A stretch of DNA of 64,000 bases from Bifidobacterium simiiventris (GCF_019331715.1 NZ_JAHBBG010000001.1:248001-312000); one strand, 5' to 3'; shown: positions 17,715 to 26,531, counted from the stretch's first letter. A program made the numbers and translations. Notes: a model not told the origin generated them from the sequence alone.

Positions 17715-18109
17715 GCTTGCTCCTCACTATCGATCGGCAAAATACGCAAAATCGGTTTGGACATCACGTTGCGCACGAATAATGAACGAATCATCTCATC
17801 ATACGGCTTCTTCTCCGGCTGGGTGATGTAGTCGACATCAACCAGGTCGATATCGCGACCGAACGCATCTCGTAAGTCGTTTCTGAAATTCGACACCCTG
17901 CGTACGCGCATATCATCATGTGTGGTGCCGTAGATGAAGTCAACATCGGAATCCGGTCCCGCCTCACCGCTGGCCATCGAACCGAACAAGTACAGTTCGG
18001 TAATCCCATACCGACGTGCAAGTGGCCGTGCAAGCACGGCGATATCGGACGGCGAGAGAACCCTCTCCCCTCCGCTTGTCCGCACTGCCGAAACCGTTGC
18101 CGCTGTCAT
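17711..18109 (-). CDS. mntA: MntA-like minimal nucleotidyltransferase antitoxin
   Basis: This 132-aa protein carries the polymerase-beta-type motif GSx10DxD as GSMASGEAGPDSDVDF (about residues 43-58), so the two metal-binding Asp residues are intact. The N-terminal LSPSDIAVLARPLARRYGI and the later RDAFGRDIDLVDVDYI, with the third Asp, fit the MNT family. It probably neutralises HepT by adding AMP. The gene precedes and overlaps the toxin gene, the usual order. The C-terminal 20 residues look hydrophilic and variable. Confidence 0.87.
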   Translation of the reverse strand: MTAATVSAVRTSGGERVLSPSDIAVLARPLARRYGITELYLFGSMASGEAGPDSDVDFIYGTTHDDMRVRRVSNFRNDLRDAFGRDIDLVDVDYITQPEKKPYDEMIRSLFVRNVMSKPILRILPIDSEEQA

Positions 18110-18164
18110 GGCTCCATCCTATCCTCACCGCTTCCTAGTCGTGTTTCATGTGATCGGCCCCTCG

Positions 18165-19628
18165 TCACCCCAGTGGGGCGACGGACGGGTAGAGGGCGGC
18201 GAAGCGGGGGTAGAGGGCGTCGTAGGCGCGGGCGGCGGCCGGGTCCGGCTGGTAGGTGGTGGTTTCGGCGACGGCTGCGACTAGGTCGGGGCGGTCGAAG
18301 ACGAGCGAGGCGAGCGCGACGGCGGGCAGGATGTCGGCGTTGGCGAACACTTCGACCGGATGGTGCAGCATGTCGGCCATGATCTGGCACCATGCGGTTT
18401 CGCGCGCGCCGCCGCCGATCAGCGAGATCGAGGTCGGCGGCTCGTCGAAGCTTTCCATGCCTTGCCGGATGGAGAACGCGACGCCTTCGAGCGCGGCGCG
18501 CAGCATGTCGCCCGCACTCGTGGCCGGCGAAAGCCCCACGTAGGCGCCGCGCACGGTCGGGTTCATCACCGGGAACCGCTCCCCCACCAGATACGGCAGG
18601 CACAGCACGCCGTTCGCGCCCGGCGCGGCCGCCTCGATCAGATCATGCGCACGCTCATAGTCGCCGTTGGCGAACAGTCCGGTCGCCCAACGGTGCACGT
18701 CGCCGGCGTTGAGGAACGGCACCGCGTTGACGAATCCGTCCGTCACGCCGAACGCGAGGTTCGCGGCGCCCGGCTTGTTCACGAACGGTTCGGACGAGAC
18801 GGTGGCGATCCAGCCGGACGTGCCGAGGTTGATGTTGTATTGGCCGGGTCTGGTGACGCCGCTGGCGAACGTGGTGGCGCCCGCATCGCCGATGCCGGCA
18901 TATACGGCTGTGCCCGCCGCGAATCCGGTCTTCTCGGCCGCAGCGGCCGTCACCGAGCCGACGATGTCCTGCGGACGATGCAGTTCGGCAAGCAGCGAGG
19001 CGTCGATGCCGGCCGCCTCGCACAGTTCCCCGCTCCACCGCCCGGTACGGATGTCCATCGCGCCGGCGGTGGAGCAGGCAGCCACGTCGCCGATCGTGAC
19101 GCCGGCGAGCCGTGCGATGAGATAGTCCTTGGAACTGATGAGCACGTGCGTGGTCCGTGCGAACGCGTCAGGCTCATGGTCGCGCATCCACATGAGTTTC
19201 GGTAGCGGCAGGCATCCTTCGAGTCGGTTGCCGACCGTGGCGAGGAACCGTTCGCGACCGCCGTGGTATGCGCCGGCGAGCGCATCGGCCTGCGTTTCGG
19301 CGCGTCCGTCCGAGTACAGGATGGCGTGGCGCACGGGTTTGAGATCGTCGCCGAGCGCGATGACGTCCTGCATCTGCCCGCTGAAGATGATGCCGGCGAT
19401 ACAAGCAGGGTCGAAATCATCATCGTCGAGCGCCGCGTCGCGCAGCATCGTATGCGCGACCTCGCACATCACCCGCCACCATTGCTCCGGGTCCTGTTCG
19501 CGCACGCCCTCGTCGACGATCAGATCGAGGTCGCCGCTCGCCGAGGCGACGATGCGGCCGCCGCCGTCCACCAGCGCGCCCTTGATCGCCGTCGTCCCCG
19601 CGTCGAACACCGCCGCATATTCCCGCAT
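18165..19628 (-). CDS. xylB: FGGY-family carbohydrate kinase (xylulokinase-like)
   Basis: This 487-aa ATP-dependent sugar kinase starts with FDAGTTAIKGALVD (phosphate-binding loop 1). It has GIIFSGQMQDVIALGDD near residue 80, DYLIARLAGV, the adenosine-side GIGDAGATTFASGV, and INLGTSGWI. In XylB the QMH/QMD region and the Asp near residue 235 act in catalysis; both have equivalents here. Xylulose is the likeliest substrate by similarity, but other ketoses or polyols are possible. AGGAGGG precedes the ATG at 19628. No transporter or isomerase gene is adjacent, so the substrate is not supported by context. Confidence 0.82.
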   Translation of the reverse strand: MREYAAVFDAGTTAIKGALVDGGGRIVASASGDLDLIVDEGVREQDPEQWWRVMCEVAHTMLRDAALDDDDFDPACIAGIIFSGQMQDVIALGDDLKPVRHAILYSDGRAETQADALAGAYHGGRERFLATVGNRLEGCLPLPKLMWMRDHEPDAFARTTHVLISSKDYLIARLAGVTIGDVAACSTAGAMDIRTGRWSGELCEAAGIDASLLAELHRPQDIVGSVTAAAAEKTGFAAGTAVYAGIGDAGATTFASGVTRPGQYNINLGTSGWIATVSSEPFVNKPGAANLAFGVTDGFVNAVPFLNAGDVHRWATGLFANGDYERAHDLIEAAAPGANGVLCLPYLVGERFPVMNPTVRGAYVGLSPATSAGDMLRAALEGVAFSIRQGMESFDEPPTSISLIGGGARETAWCQIMADMLHHPVEVFANADILPAVALASLVFDRPDLVAAVAETTTYQPDPAAARAYDALYPRFAALYPSVAPLG

Positions 19629-19661
19629 GTTGCGTTCCCTCCTGTCGTTGCCGTCACCGTG

Positions 19662-20177
19662 TCAAAACGTCAGGCGCATCTGGTGCCAGACGACGTCGCC
19701 GTGGGTGGAGTCGGAGATACCTTCATCTACGTAGCCGAAGCGGGCGTAGAAGTCGACAAGCCGATCCTTGCAGGTCAGTACCAGCCCGAGCCGTCCGGCC
19801 GCGCGCGCATCGACGATCACATGGCGCATGAGCAGGCTTGCGTAGCCTCGATGCCGCCAAGCCGGCACGGTATCCACACCGAAGATCATCTGCCAGTCGC
19901 CGTGCGGATCATGCCGAGACGGATCATCGTACATGTCGTCATCCAGATCACGGTCGTCGGTTGCGAACCCGTTGATGAACGAGATGATCGAACCGTCCTC
20001 ACCGCACAACAGCCAAAAACATTCCGGATATGCGGCCAGCCGTGCATGGATCACCGCCGCGCTCGCCGCCTCAGCCGGCGGAAAGCACACCGACTCGATG
20101 CACGACAGTTCCACGGCATCCTCTGCAGTTGCATGTCGTATCGTCAGGTTCGCATCATCAGCCATCAGTTCATTCAT
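19662..20177 (-). CDS. GNAT family N-acetyltransferase
   Basis: The protein has about 171 aa. Start codons at 20186, 20177 and 20165 are all possible; GGTGG sits just before 20177. The acetyl-CoA-binding motif A is GVDTVPAWRHRGYASLLMRHV (R/Q-x-x-G-x-G/A variant RHRGYAS), followed by DFYARFGY, a typical GNAT C-terminal strand. The middle has an acidic insert (DDRDLDDDMYDD). It would transfer acetyl from acetyl-CoA to an amine; the substrate is unknown. It lies 33 bases upstream of the sugar kinase on the same strand. Confidence 0.85.
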   Translation of the reverse strand: MNELMADDANLTIRHATAEDAVELSCIESVCFPPAEAASAAVIHARLAAYPECFWLLCGEDGSIISFINGFATDDRDLDDDMYDDPSRHDPHGDWQMIFGVDTVPAWRHRGYASLLMRHVIVDARAAGRLGLVLTCKDRLVDFYARFGYVDEGISDSTHGDVVWHQMRLTF

Positions 20178-20248
20178 GTCCACCATTTATATCGCATGAT
20201 CTGCATGACAGATACGAATTATCCGCCCAACATCCATAGCGAATCGTC

Positions 20249-21217
20249 TTATCTCCGTAACGAATCGATCCTTCCGTCTTGTGCGGACAGCATACGTTCC
20301 ACGAGATCGATCATCAGCTCTTTTTCCTCAGGGGCACTGACCGCGATCAACAATGCGACAGCGGCGAGGTCATTGTTAGTGATGACCGGTCTGGTGACGG
20401 CATCGAATGCATCCGCATTCCCGTCGAGAAAACTGACGAACATTGCGGCGGCCATGCGCTTGTTGCCGTCGGAGAACGGATGGTCCTTCACGGTGAAATA
20501 CAGGAGATGCGCCGCCTTTTCCTCGACCGTCGGATACAGATCCTGACCGTCAAAACTCTGATATATCGCGCCAATGATACGTTCGAGCGCATCCCCACGT
20601 TCCTGTCCGAGCAGCGTGTCGGCAGGATACTCCTCGCGTAAACGCGCTGCTATGGCCCTCGCATCCGCAGATGTCAGTTCCCATACCGGTTTCGCACGCG
20701 GATCTGGGGCAAGTTCATGCGCATCATAGTCACGTAGCATGTCCAATCCCGGCAGATAACTTGATACGACATCCGCTATTCCCACAGCAAGATGGTCGCC
20801 GCTCCGGGAGAGTACTTTGACGACCCTCTCCAACTGCTGCAGCCGGTGCTCGTTGACGGCATATCCGTTGATGAGATACCTGTGCAATACATTGGTGGCC
20901 CAGCGACGGAAACTAGTGGCCCGCCGTGAATTGACCCTGTATCCAACCGAAATAACCATATCCAAGTTGTACACATTCACAACCCGACGGATACGACGGT
21001 CTCCTTCTATGCGAACTTGTTCCATTTTGGAACAAGTTGACCCGTCGAGTTCTCCGTCAGCAAGGATATTCCTTATATGTTTGGTCATTGCCTGGCTTTT
21101 CGTACCAAATAATTCCGCCATCTGCGCCTGGGTCAGCCATACAGTATCGCCTTGTACGCTGACTTCCAATTGCACGGAGCCGTCCTCGGCCCGATAGAGT
21201 TCGATGTCCCTGACCAT
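20249..21217 (-). CDS. RhuM-Fic fusion protein (virulence RhuM domain plus Fic AMPylase domain)
   Basis: This 322-aa protein joins two domains. Residues about 1-150 are RhuM-like (VWLTQAQMAELFGTKSQAMTKHIRNIL, an HTH-like part, then VYNLDMVISVGYRVNS). Residues about 180-322 are a Fic/DOC domain with the active-site motif HPFSDGNKR and a preceding LLYFTVKD. The Fic motif is complete, so it should be able to transfer AMP or another nucleotide. No antitoxin-type SxxxEG helix is obvious nearby. GGGGAGGAC precedes the ATG. Such proteins are common in accessory regions, often near restriction systems. Confidence 0.87.
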   Translation of the reverse strand: MVRDIELYRAEDGSVQLEVSVQGDTVWLTQAQMAELFGTKSQAMTKHIRNILADGELDGSTCSKMEQVRIEGDRRIRRVVNVYNLDMVISVGYRVNSRRATSFRRWATNVLHRYLINGYAVNEHRLQQLERVVKVLSRSGDHLAVGIADVVSSYLPGLDMLRDYDAHELAPDPRAKPVWELTSADARAIAARLREEYPADTLLGQERGDALERIIGAIYQSFDGQDLYPTVEEKAAHLLYFTVKDHPFSDGNKRMAAAMFVSFLDGNADAFDAVTRPVITNNDLAAVALLIAVSAPEEKELMIDLVERMLSAQDGRIDSLRR

Positions 21218-21387
21218 GTCAGTCCTCCCCGTGAGATGAACACGCGACGCACGTGTTCCGGTCATTCGACAGTCACTCTCCGCATCTACTGGCACATCCA
21301 GCTGCGTCCCTCTTTATAGAACCCTATCAAGGCAACGAAATACGACACGCCACCGGTCACAGATGCAAATACAGGCGGGCAATCATG

Positions 21388-22200
21388 TCAGCCGGTGATC
21401 AGGGGGCCGAGCGCGTCGTCGGGGTCGGGGACGGGAACCTGCTGGCGGCGGACGGCATCCGACCATGACGATTGTTGTGCGGCGGGCGTGACGGATGCCG
21501 GCAGACCGCTCGCCCCGGCGGAGGCGGGGCACGGCACGTACCGGTAGACGGCGGCGGGCCGCTGGCGGCCTTCGCGCACCTTCTCCCCCGTCTCCTCGAT
21601 CTGTCCGCTGGCGAGCATGCGCCGGCGGAAATTCGCCAGGTCGACGGATTCTCCGGTGATCGCCTCGACCACGCCGTGCAGCTGGCGCAGCGTGAATTCG
21701 GGGCCGACCAGCCGGGCGACGAGATCGGGGTATTCGATGCGTTCGCGCAGCCGGCGCAGCGCATGATCGATGATCTCGCGGTGGTCAAACGCCAGCTCGG
21801 GCAGATCGTCTTCCGCGAACCAGCGCACGTTGTCCGCTTCGGCGAAGTCGCGGGTCTCGGCCCGGCCGACCAGCGCCCAGTAGACGATCGACACCATCGG
21901 CAGCCCGCCGCGCGACCGATCGGGACCGCCGAACGTATGCAGCTGCTCAAGATACTGCGGATGCAGGTCGGTGGTCGATTCAAGCGCGAGATACGCGGAC
22001 TGTTCGAGTGACAGGTCGGCGCGCAATTCGCCGCCCGGCAGCGCCCACTGCCCCAGATACGGCTGGCGCACGCGGCGCACCAACGGCATCCACAGGCGGC
22101 TGCGCCCGGTGCCGTCCGGCGAGCCGAGCGCCAGGATCACCACTGATACGCCGATTTGCGGCGGCTGATGCCGTCGCTCCGAAACGTTCCCATATCCCAT
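21388..22200 (-). CDS. NrtR-like Nudix-domain transcription regulator
   Basis: The protein has 270 aa. Residues about 15-160 form a Nudix fold, but the Nudix box reads GGELRADLSLEQSAYLALES: the catalytic RExxEE is replaced by residues such as Y-L-A-L-E-S, so hydrolysis is unlikely. Residues about 165-235 look like a winged helix (PEFTLRQLHGVVEAI, VDLANFRRRMLASGQIEETGE). This layout matches NrtR-type regulators, which sense ADP-ribose and control NAD genes. The last 40 residues are variable and Pro/Ala-rich. It starts 11 bases after scpB and so belongs to the parA-scpA-scpB operon. No nad genes are in the window. Confidence 0.78.
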   Translation of the reverse strand: MGYGNVSERRHQPPQIGVSVVILALGSPDGTGRSRLWMPLVRRVRQPYLGQWALPGGELRADLSLEQSAYLALESTTDLHPQYLEQLHTFGGPDRSRGGLPMVSIVYWALVGRAETRDFAEADNVRWFAEDDLPELAFDHREIIDHALRRLRERIEYPDLVARLVGPEFTLRQLHGVVEAITGESVDLANFRRRMLASGQIEETGEKVREGRQRPAAVYRYVPCPASAGASGLPASVTPAAQQSSWSDAVRRQQVPVPDPDDALGPLITG

Positions 22201-22211
22201 ACGGCAGTAAT

Positions 22212-22871
22212 CTACTCTCCGGACGAGTCCTCGCTGGCCTCGCCGATCGCGTCCGCCGAATCCGGCAGGAACGGCGCGAGCGACGGCAGCTGGTCCAGCC
22301 CGTCCAATCCCATGTAGTCCAAGAACAGCGCTGACGTGCCCAGCAGCGCCGCATGCGATTCCGGGTCGGTGCCCTGCTCGCGGATCAGCCCGCGGATGGA
22401 CAGCGAACGGATCACGCCGTCGGAGTTGACGCCGCGGATCGCCGCGACCTGCGCGCGCGTGACCGGCTGCTGGTACGCGATGATCGCGAGAGCCTCCAAC
22501 GCGGCCTGCGACAGCCGCGCGGTCTGGCCGTCGGTGACGAACGACGCGACGATCCGTTCGAATTCGGCGCGGCTCGCATACTGCCATCCGCGCGAGGTGC
22601 GGCGTAGTTCGAAGCCCCGGTGTTCGGCCTCGTACTCGGCTTGCATGCATTCGAGTGTGTTCGCGATCTCCTGTTCGGCCGCGCCGATCACGCGTGCCAG
22701 ATCGGCGGGCTGCTGCGGCTGGTCGGCGGCCATGAGCACCGCCTCGAGGCAGGCCCGCAATCCGCCCGGATACTGGTCGGCGGCCGATTCGGTCCGTGTC
22801 GTCCCGGTTCCGATGCCACCCGTCGTGGTCGTGGCGTTCATGTCGTTCGTGGCGTTCATATCGTCGCTCAT
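22212..22871 (-). CDS. scpB: Segregation and condensation protein B
   Basis: This 219-aa partner of ScpA and SMC has two tandem winged helices. The core shows LEAVLMAADQPQQPADLARVIG, then LSQAALEALAIIAYQQPVTRAQVAAIRGVNSDGVIRSL, the most conserved ScpB block, and GTSALFLDYMGLDGLDQLP near the C-terminus. The N-terminal 30 residues are Met/Asn/Thr-rich and variable. ATGA overlap with scpA shows translational coupling. It works on nucleoid compaction. Confidence 0.95.
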   Translation of the reverse strand: MSDDMNATNDMNATTTTGGIGTGTTRTESAADQYPGGLRACLEAVLMAADQPQQPADLARVIGAAEQEIANTLECMQAEYEAEHRGFELRRTSRGWQYASRAEFERIVASFVTDGQTARLSQAALEALAIIAYQQPVTRAQVAAIRGVNSDGVIRSLSIRGLIREQGTDPESHAALLGTSALFLDYMGLDGLDQLPSLAPFLPDSADAIGEASEDSSGE

Positions 22872-23827
22872 GCAAAGTCCCTCTCGCTGATGTCCGCGTT
22901 GCCGGCTGTCTCACCCGTGCCGTCATGCACCCAGCGCACGTGCAGCGGCGCGTACGGGCCGTCCTGTTTGAATTGCAGTGCGCCCTGTTTGAAGAACGCG
23001 AGCACCGCCAGGAACCGGGCCACGATCTCGATGCGCGAGGCCGCGTCCTGCGTGAGCTGGGCGAAGGTGAGCGCCTCGCCGTCAGGCAGGGACGACAGCC
23101 GTTCGCGCACCAGATCGGCTTGCGCCTGCAAGTCGACCAGCGGCACATGCAGCTGGCTGGTGGCGACCGTGTCCGCGGGGGCGTCGGCGATGGCCCGCGC
23201 GGCGATGCGTGCCAGGTCGTCGGACCCGATCGTCCAGGTCAGTTCGGGCAACAGCGCTGCCATCGACGCGTCCAGTGCGGCCGGATGCGCGAACCGCCCG
23301 CGGTTGGAGTCGATCCGCGACCGGAAATCGCCCGCCGCGGTCTTGAACGCACGGTATTGCAGCAGTCTGGCGAACAGCAAGTCGCGTTCGCGCAACGCCT
23401 CCAGGCTCTGCTCGTCGCGGTCGCCGTCATCGCCGCCGGGCAGCAGCGCGGCGCTTTTCGCTTCCACGAGCACGCTCGCCACGTCGATGAACGCGCTTGC
23501 CTCGTCCATGTCGCCGGTCTTGTCCATGCCGCGCACGTAGTCGAGGAATCCTTCGGTGATCGTCGAGAGCGACACCTCGGTCAGTTCGAGCCGCTGGTCG
23601 GCGATCATGCCGAGCAGCACGTCGAACGGGCCGGAGTACACGTCGAGGTTCACACGGAATCCTTGCGCGGGTGCGGTCGACGAGTCGGAGTCGGAATTGG
23701 AGTCGGGACCGGATACGTGTTCATCGCGCGCGGACAAGGGCACGGATTCGTCGTGTCCGGACGGAGGCGTGGAAAGTCGTGGGGGCTCGGCGTCGTGGCT
23801 GGGCCCAGGCAAAACAGCATCGCTCAT
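22868..23827 (-). CDS. scpA: Segregation and condensation protein A (kleisin)
   Basis: This 319-aa kleisin bridges the SMC heads. An acidic, Ser/Pro-rich leader of ~50 residues precedes the N-terminal domain FRVNLDVYSGPFDVLLGMIADQRLELTEVSLSTITEGFLDYV. Then come VASVLVEAKSAALLPG and the C-terminal winged helix (ALTFAQLTQDAASRIEIVARFLAVLAFFKQGAL). The leader is longer than in Bacillus ScpA, as in other actinobacteria. Operon: parA, 45 bases, scpA, scpB. Confidence 0.94.
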   Translation of the reverse strand: MSDAVLPGPSHDAEPPRLSTPPSGHDESVPLSARDEHVSGPDSNSDSDSSTAPAQGFRVNLDVYSGPFDVLLGMIADQRLELTEVSLSTITEGFLDYVRGMDKTGDMDEASAFIDVASVLVEAKSAALLPGGDDGDRDEQSLEALRERDLLFARLLQYRAFKTAAGDFRSRIDSNRGRFAHPAALDASMAALLPELTWTIGSDDLARIAARAIADAPADTVATSQLHVPLVDLQAQADLVRERLSSLPDGEALTFAQLTQDAASRIEIVARFLAVLAFFKQGALQFKQDGPYAPLHVRWVHDGTGETAGNADISERDFA

Positions 23828-23872
23828 AAGGGTGTTCTGATGGTCGTGGTGTCCGTCGGCAGGCCCGTGCGG

Positions 23873-24712
23873 TCAGGCGATCACGCCGCGGGCGACGAGC
23901 TCGCGCGCGACCTCGCGGTATTCCTTGCTGGTCTTGTGGTTCGGCGCGAAGATCGTGATCGGCGCGGCGGCGACGGTGGAGTCGGGCAGTTTGATCGACC
24001 GTGAGATGACGGTGTGGAACACCTTGTCGCGGAACGCCTCGTAGATGCGCTGCAGCACCTCTTCGCAGTGCAGGGTGCGCGTGTACATGGTCACGAGCAC
24101 GCCGTAGATCTCGAGCCCGGGGTTGATGCGGGTCTGCACCTTCTCGATCGACTGCATGAGCAGGGCCACGCCGCGCAGCGCGAAGAACTCGGCGGCCACG
24201 GGGATGATCACGCCGTCCGCCGCGGTCAGGGCGTTGACGGTGAGCAGGCCGAGCGAGGGCTGGCAGTCGACGATGATGACGTCGTATTCGTTGCGGATCG
24301 GACGCAGTACGCCGGCGAGGATCTGCTCGCGGCCGACCTCGGTGACGAGCTGTACCTCGGCGGCCGACAGGTCGATGTTCGCCGGGATGATGTCGAGGTT
24401 CTCGAATTCGGTGTGCTGGATGACCTCGTGCACATCCATGCGCGGGTTGAACAGCGCCGTGTAGATCGTGTTGTCGATGTTGTTCGCGTTGATGCCGAGC
24501 CCGACGCTGGCCGCGCCCTGCGGGTCGAAGTCCACGATGAGCACGCGACGACCGTACTGGCTCAACGCCCCGGCGATGTTGATGGAACTGGTGGTTTTAC
24601 CGACGCCGCCCTTTTGATTGCACATGGCGATGACCCTTGCCGGGCCGTGCTGGTGCAACGGCTCCGGGGCGGGAAACGTTTCATATTCACGTCCAAGCAG
24701 ATCGGTAGGCAT
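23873..24712 (-). CDS. parA: ParA-family (Soj-like) chromosome-partition ATPase
   Basis: This 279-aa protein has a deviant Walker A motif CNQKGGVGKTT near residue 31, switch I FDPQGAASVGLG and Walker B IIVDCQPSLG, with the two Lys of ParA/MinD ATPases. The end of the protein (STVAAAPITIFAPNHKTSKEYREVARELVARG) matches the actinobacterial ParA-like gene that precedes scpA. This is usually a second copy beside the oriC parA. GAGAGG precedes the ATG at 24712; no parB follows, so its partner is elsewhere or it acts with ScpAB. Confidence 0.93.
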   Translation of the reverse strand: MPTDLLGREYETFPAPEPLHQHGPARVIAMCNQKGGVGKTTSSINIAGALSQYGRRVLIVDFDPQGAASVGLGINANNIDNTIYTALFNPRMDVHEVIQHTEFENLDIIPANIDLSAAEVQLVTEVGREQILAGVLRPIRNEYDVIIVDCQPSLGLLTVNALTAADGVIIPVAAEFFALRGVALLMQSIEKVQTRINPGLEIYGVLVTMYTRTLHCEEVLQRIYEAFRDKVFHTVISRSIKLPDSTVAAAPITIFAPNHKTSKEYREVARELVARGVIA

Positions 24713-24763
24713 AATGCCTCTCATCATAACATCAGCCCGTGTCGGCGCGCCGTGCGCGAACGG

Positions 24764-25717
24764 CTACCTCGCACGCGGGTGCGCGGTCAGATACGTTTCG
24801 ATCAGGCCTTCGGGACTGACGTGCGTGTAGATCTGCGTGGTGGTGACGGACGCATGCCCGAGCAGCTCCTGCACGGTGCGCACGTCCGCGCCGCCTTGGA
24901 TCAGATGCGTGGCGAAGGAATGGCGCAGCGTGTGCGGATGCAGCGGCTTGTCGATGTGCGCGCGTTCGCCGGCGAGACGGATGATCTCCCAGACCGACTG
25001 GCGCGACAGGCGGCGCCCGCGTTTGTTGAGGAAGATCGCTCGGCGTTCAGGATTGCCGTTGGAGACGCGTGCCTCCAGCGTCGGACGGGCGACGTTCAGA
25101 TATCGGGTCATCGCCTCGCACGCGTAGGTGCCGAGCGGTACGAGCCGTTGCTTGGAACCCTTGCCCATGAGCCGGGCGACCCGAGCATCCAGGTCGATGT
25201 CGTCGAGGTTCGCGCCGACCGCCTCCGAGACGCGCGAGCCGGTGGCGTACATGAATTCGAGCAGCGCCTTGTCGCGGCAGGCGACCGCGCCTTCGAACGT
25301 GCCGGCCTGTGCGCCGTCGGGAACCGGGACCGCGTCGAGCAGGCGCGTCACCTCGTCCACGGTGAGCACGTCGGGCAGAGTGCTCGCGCCCTTGGGCGCC
25401 TTGATGCCGGCCGACACGTCGTCATCAACCGCATGTTCGGCCAGCGCGAACCGGTGGAACATGTGCACGCTGGCGAGCCGACGCGCCTTGCTGCGGGCCC
25501 CGTCGCCGCTCGTGTCAAGATAGGCGATGTAGTCCTCGACATCCTGTTTGCCGATGCCGTCCGGTTTCGTGATGCCGCGGCCGGCCAGCCAGGTCAGGTA
25601 TTTGCCGAGGTCGGACTCGTATGCCGCGACCGTCGCCTTCGACAGTCCGCGTTCCACGTCAATGTGCGCGATGAACCGCTCGCACAGCCGTGTCAGTGCA
25701 TTGTCGTTGTGTTCCAT
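24764..25717 (-). CDS. xerD: Tyrosine recombinase XerD
   Basis: This 317-aa recombinase resolves chromosome dimers at dif. The N-terminal SAM-like domain has SKATVAAYESDLGKYLTWL. The catalytic domain has Arg I in YATGSRVSEAVGANL, the conserved Lys in GKGSKQRLVPLG, and HTLRHSFATHLIQGGADVRTVQELLGHASVTTTQIYTHV with His, Arg II, His and the Tyr nucleophile. The start at 25717 lacks a strong ribosome binding site; 25747 is an alternative. It is followed on the same strand by parA. Confidence 0.94.
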   Translation of the reverse strand: MEHNDNALTRLCERFIAHIDVERGLSKATVAAYESDLGKYLTWLAGRGITKPDGIGKQDVEDYIAYLDTSGDGARSKARRLASVHMFHRFALAEHAVDDDVSAGIKAPKGASTLPDVLTVDEVTRLLDAVPVPDGAQAGTFEGAVACRDKALLEFMYATGSRVSEAVGANLDDIDLDARVARLMGKGSKQRLVPLGTYACEAMTRYLNVARPTLEARVSNGNPERRAIFLNKRGRRLSRQSVWEIIRLAGERAHIDKPLHPHTLRHSFATHLIQGGADVRTVQELLGHASVTTTQIYTHVSPEGLIETYLTAHPRAR

Positions 25718-25736
25718 ATCGGCCCATGATATGCGA

Positions 25737-25760
25737 GAACCCCGCACAATGGCGGGGTTC
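25737..25760 (-). terminator. GC-rich hairpin upstream of xerD, possible terminator of the infC-rpmI-rplT operon
   Basis: GAACCCCGC (25737-25745) and GCGGGGTTC (25752-25760) pair perfectly around a 6-nt loop. It lies about 125 bases after the rplT stop on the minus strand. No U-run follows, so termination is uncertain. Confidence 0.45.
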
Positions 25761-25771
25761 CGTTACACAAT

Positions 25772-25889
25772 CAGTCCACCGGACTGTCGATTTCACGCCC
25801 GGCGTGCTGTCGCACGCCCTTCGCGGATGCCCATATTGCATCCGCTCACCTCGGCTATCGACAGTCCACTGGACTGTCGATTTCACGCC
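25772..25889. repeat. Pair of 28-nt direct repeats flanking the rplT stop codon region
   Basis: CAGTCCAC-C/T-GGACTGTCGATTTCACGCC occurs at 25772-25799 and again at 25862-25889 with one mismatch. Each copy begins with a small inverted repeat (AGTCCAC-x-GGACT). The second copy contains the rplT stop. The 62 bases between them hold no gene. Confidence 0.8.
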
Positions 25890-26266
25890 TCGGCAGGAGC
25901 GTTCACGTCGGCCGGCAGGGCGTTCTTGGCCTCGGCGACGATGGCCTTGAAGGTCTCCGGATCGGAGACGGCGAGCTCGGCGAGAGCGCGGCGATCCAGC
26001 TCGATGCCGGCCAGCTTCAGGCCCTGCATGAAGCGGTTGTAGGTGATGCCTTCGGCGCGGACAGCAGCGTTGATGCGCTGGATCCACAGCTTGCGGAAAT
26101 CACCCTTGCGAGCCTTGCGGTCGCGGAAGTTGTAAGTAAAGGAGTGGAGCAGCTGCTCCTTGGCCTTGCGGTACAGGCGGGAGCGCTGGCCGCGGTAGCC
26201 GGAAGCCCTCTCGAGAACAACGCGACGCTTCTTGTGGGCGTTCACTGCGCGCTTGACACGTGCCAT
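25883..26266 (-). CDS. rplT: 50S ribosomal protein L20
   Basis: This 127-aa basic protein binds 23S rRNA early in large-subunit assembly. It starts [38 protein letters not shown], the textbook L20 N-terminus, and has [24 protein letters not shown] precedes the ATG. The last ~10 residues (ADVNAPAEA) are an extra acidic tail. It is the third gene of infC-rpmI-rplT. Confidence 0.98.
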   Translation of the reverse strand: MARVKRAVNAHKKRRVVLERASGYRGQRSRLYRKAKEQLLHSFTYNFRDRKARKGDFRKLWIQRINAAVRAEGITYNRFMQGLKLAGIELDRRALAELAVSDPETFKAIVAEAKNALPADVNAPAEA

Positions 26267-26318
26267 AATCTATTCCTCAGCTTTCTAAAAGTTTCTTCGC
26301 GAATCGGCTTCAGGCGGC

Positions 26319-26513
26319 TCAGCGGCCCAGCAGCTTCTTCATGACCTTGGTCTGCGACGGAGCCAGCACGGCATCGGCCTTCAGGGCGCGACGCTTGCGA
26401 GCGGACTTGTGCTCCAGGTTGTGGCGCATGGCGCTACCATTCTGAACCAGCTTGCCCTTGCCGGTGACGCGGACGCGCTTGGACGCGGCGGAATTTGTTT
26501 TCATCTTCGGCAT
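26319..26513 (-). CDS. rpmI: 50S ribosomal protein L35
   Basis: The 64-aa basic protein begins [21 protein letters not shown], with the [10 protein letters not shown] block, as in all L35 proteins. AAGGAGGG precedes the ATG. It lies 18 bases after infC and 52 before rplT. Confidence 0.98.
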   Translation of the reverse strand: MPKMKTNSAASKRVRVTGKGKLVQNGSAMRHNLEHKSARKRRALKADAVLAPSQTKVMKKLLGR

Positions 26514-26531
26514 TGCTGCCCTCCTTGTTGG

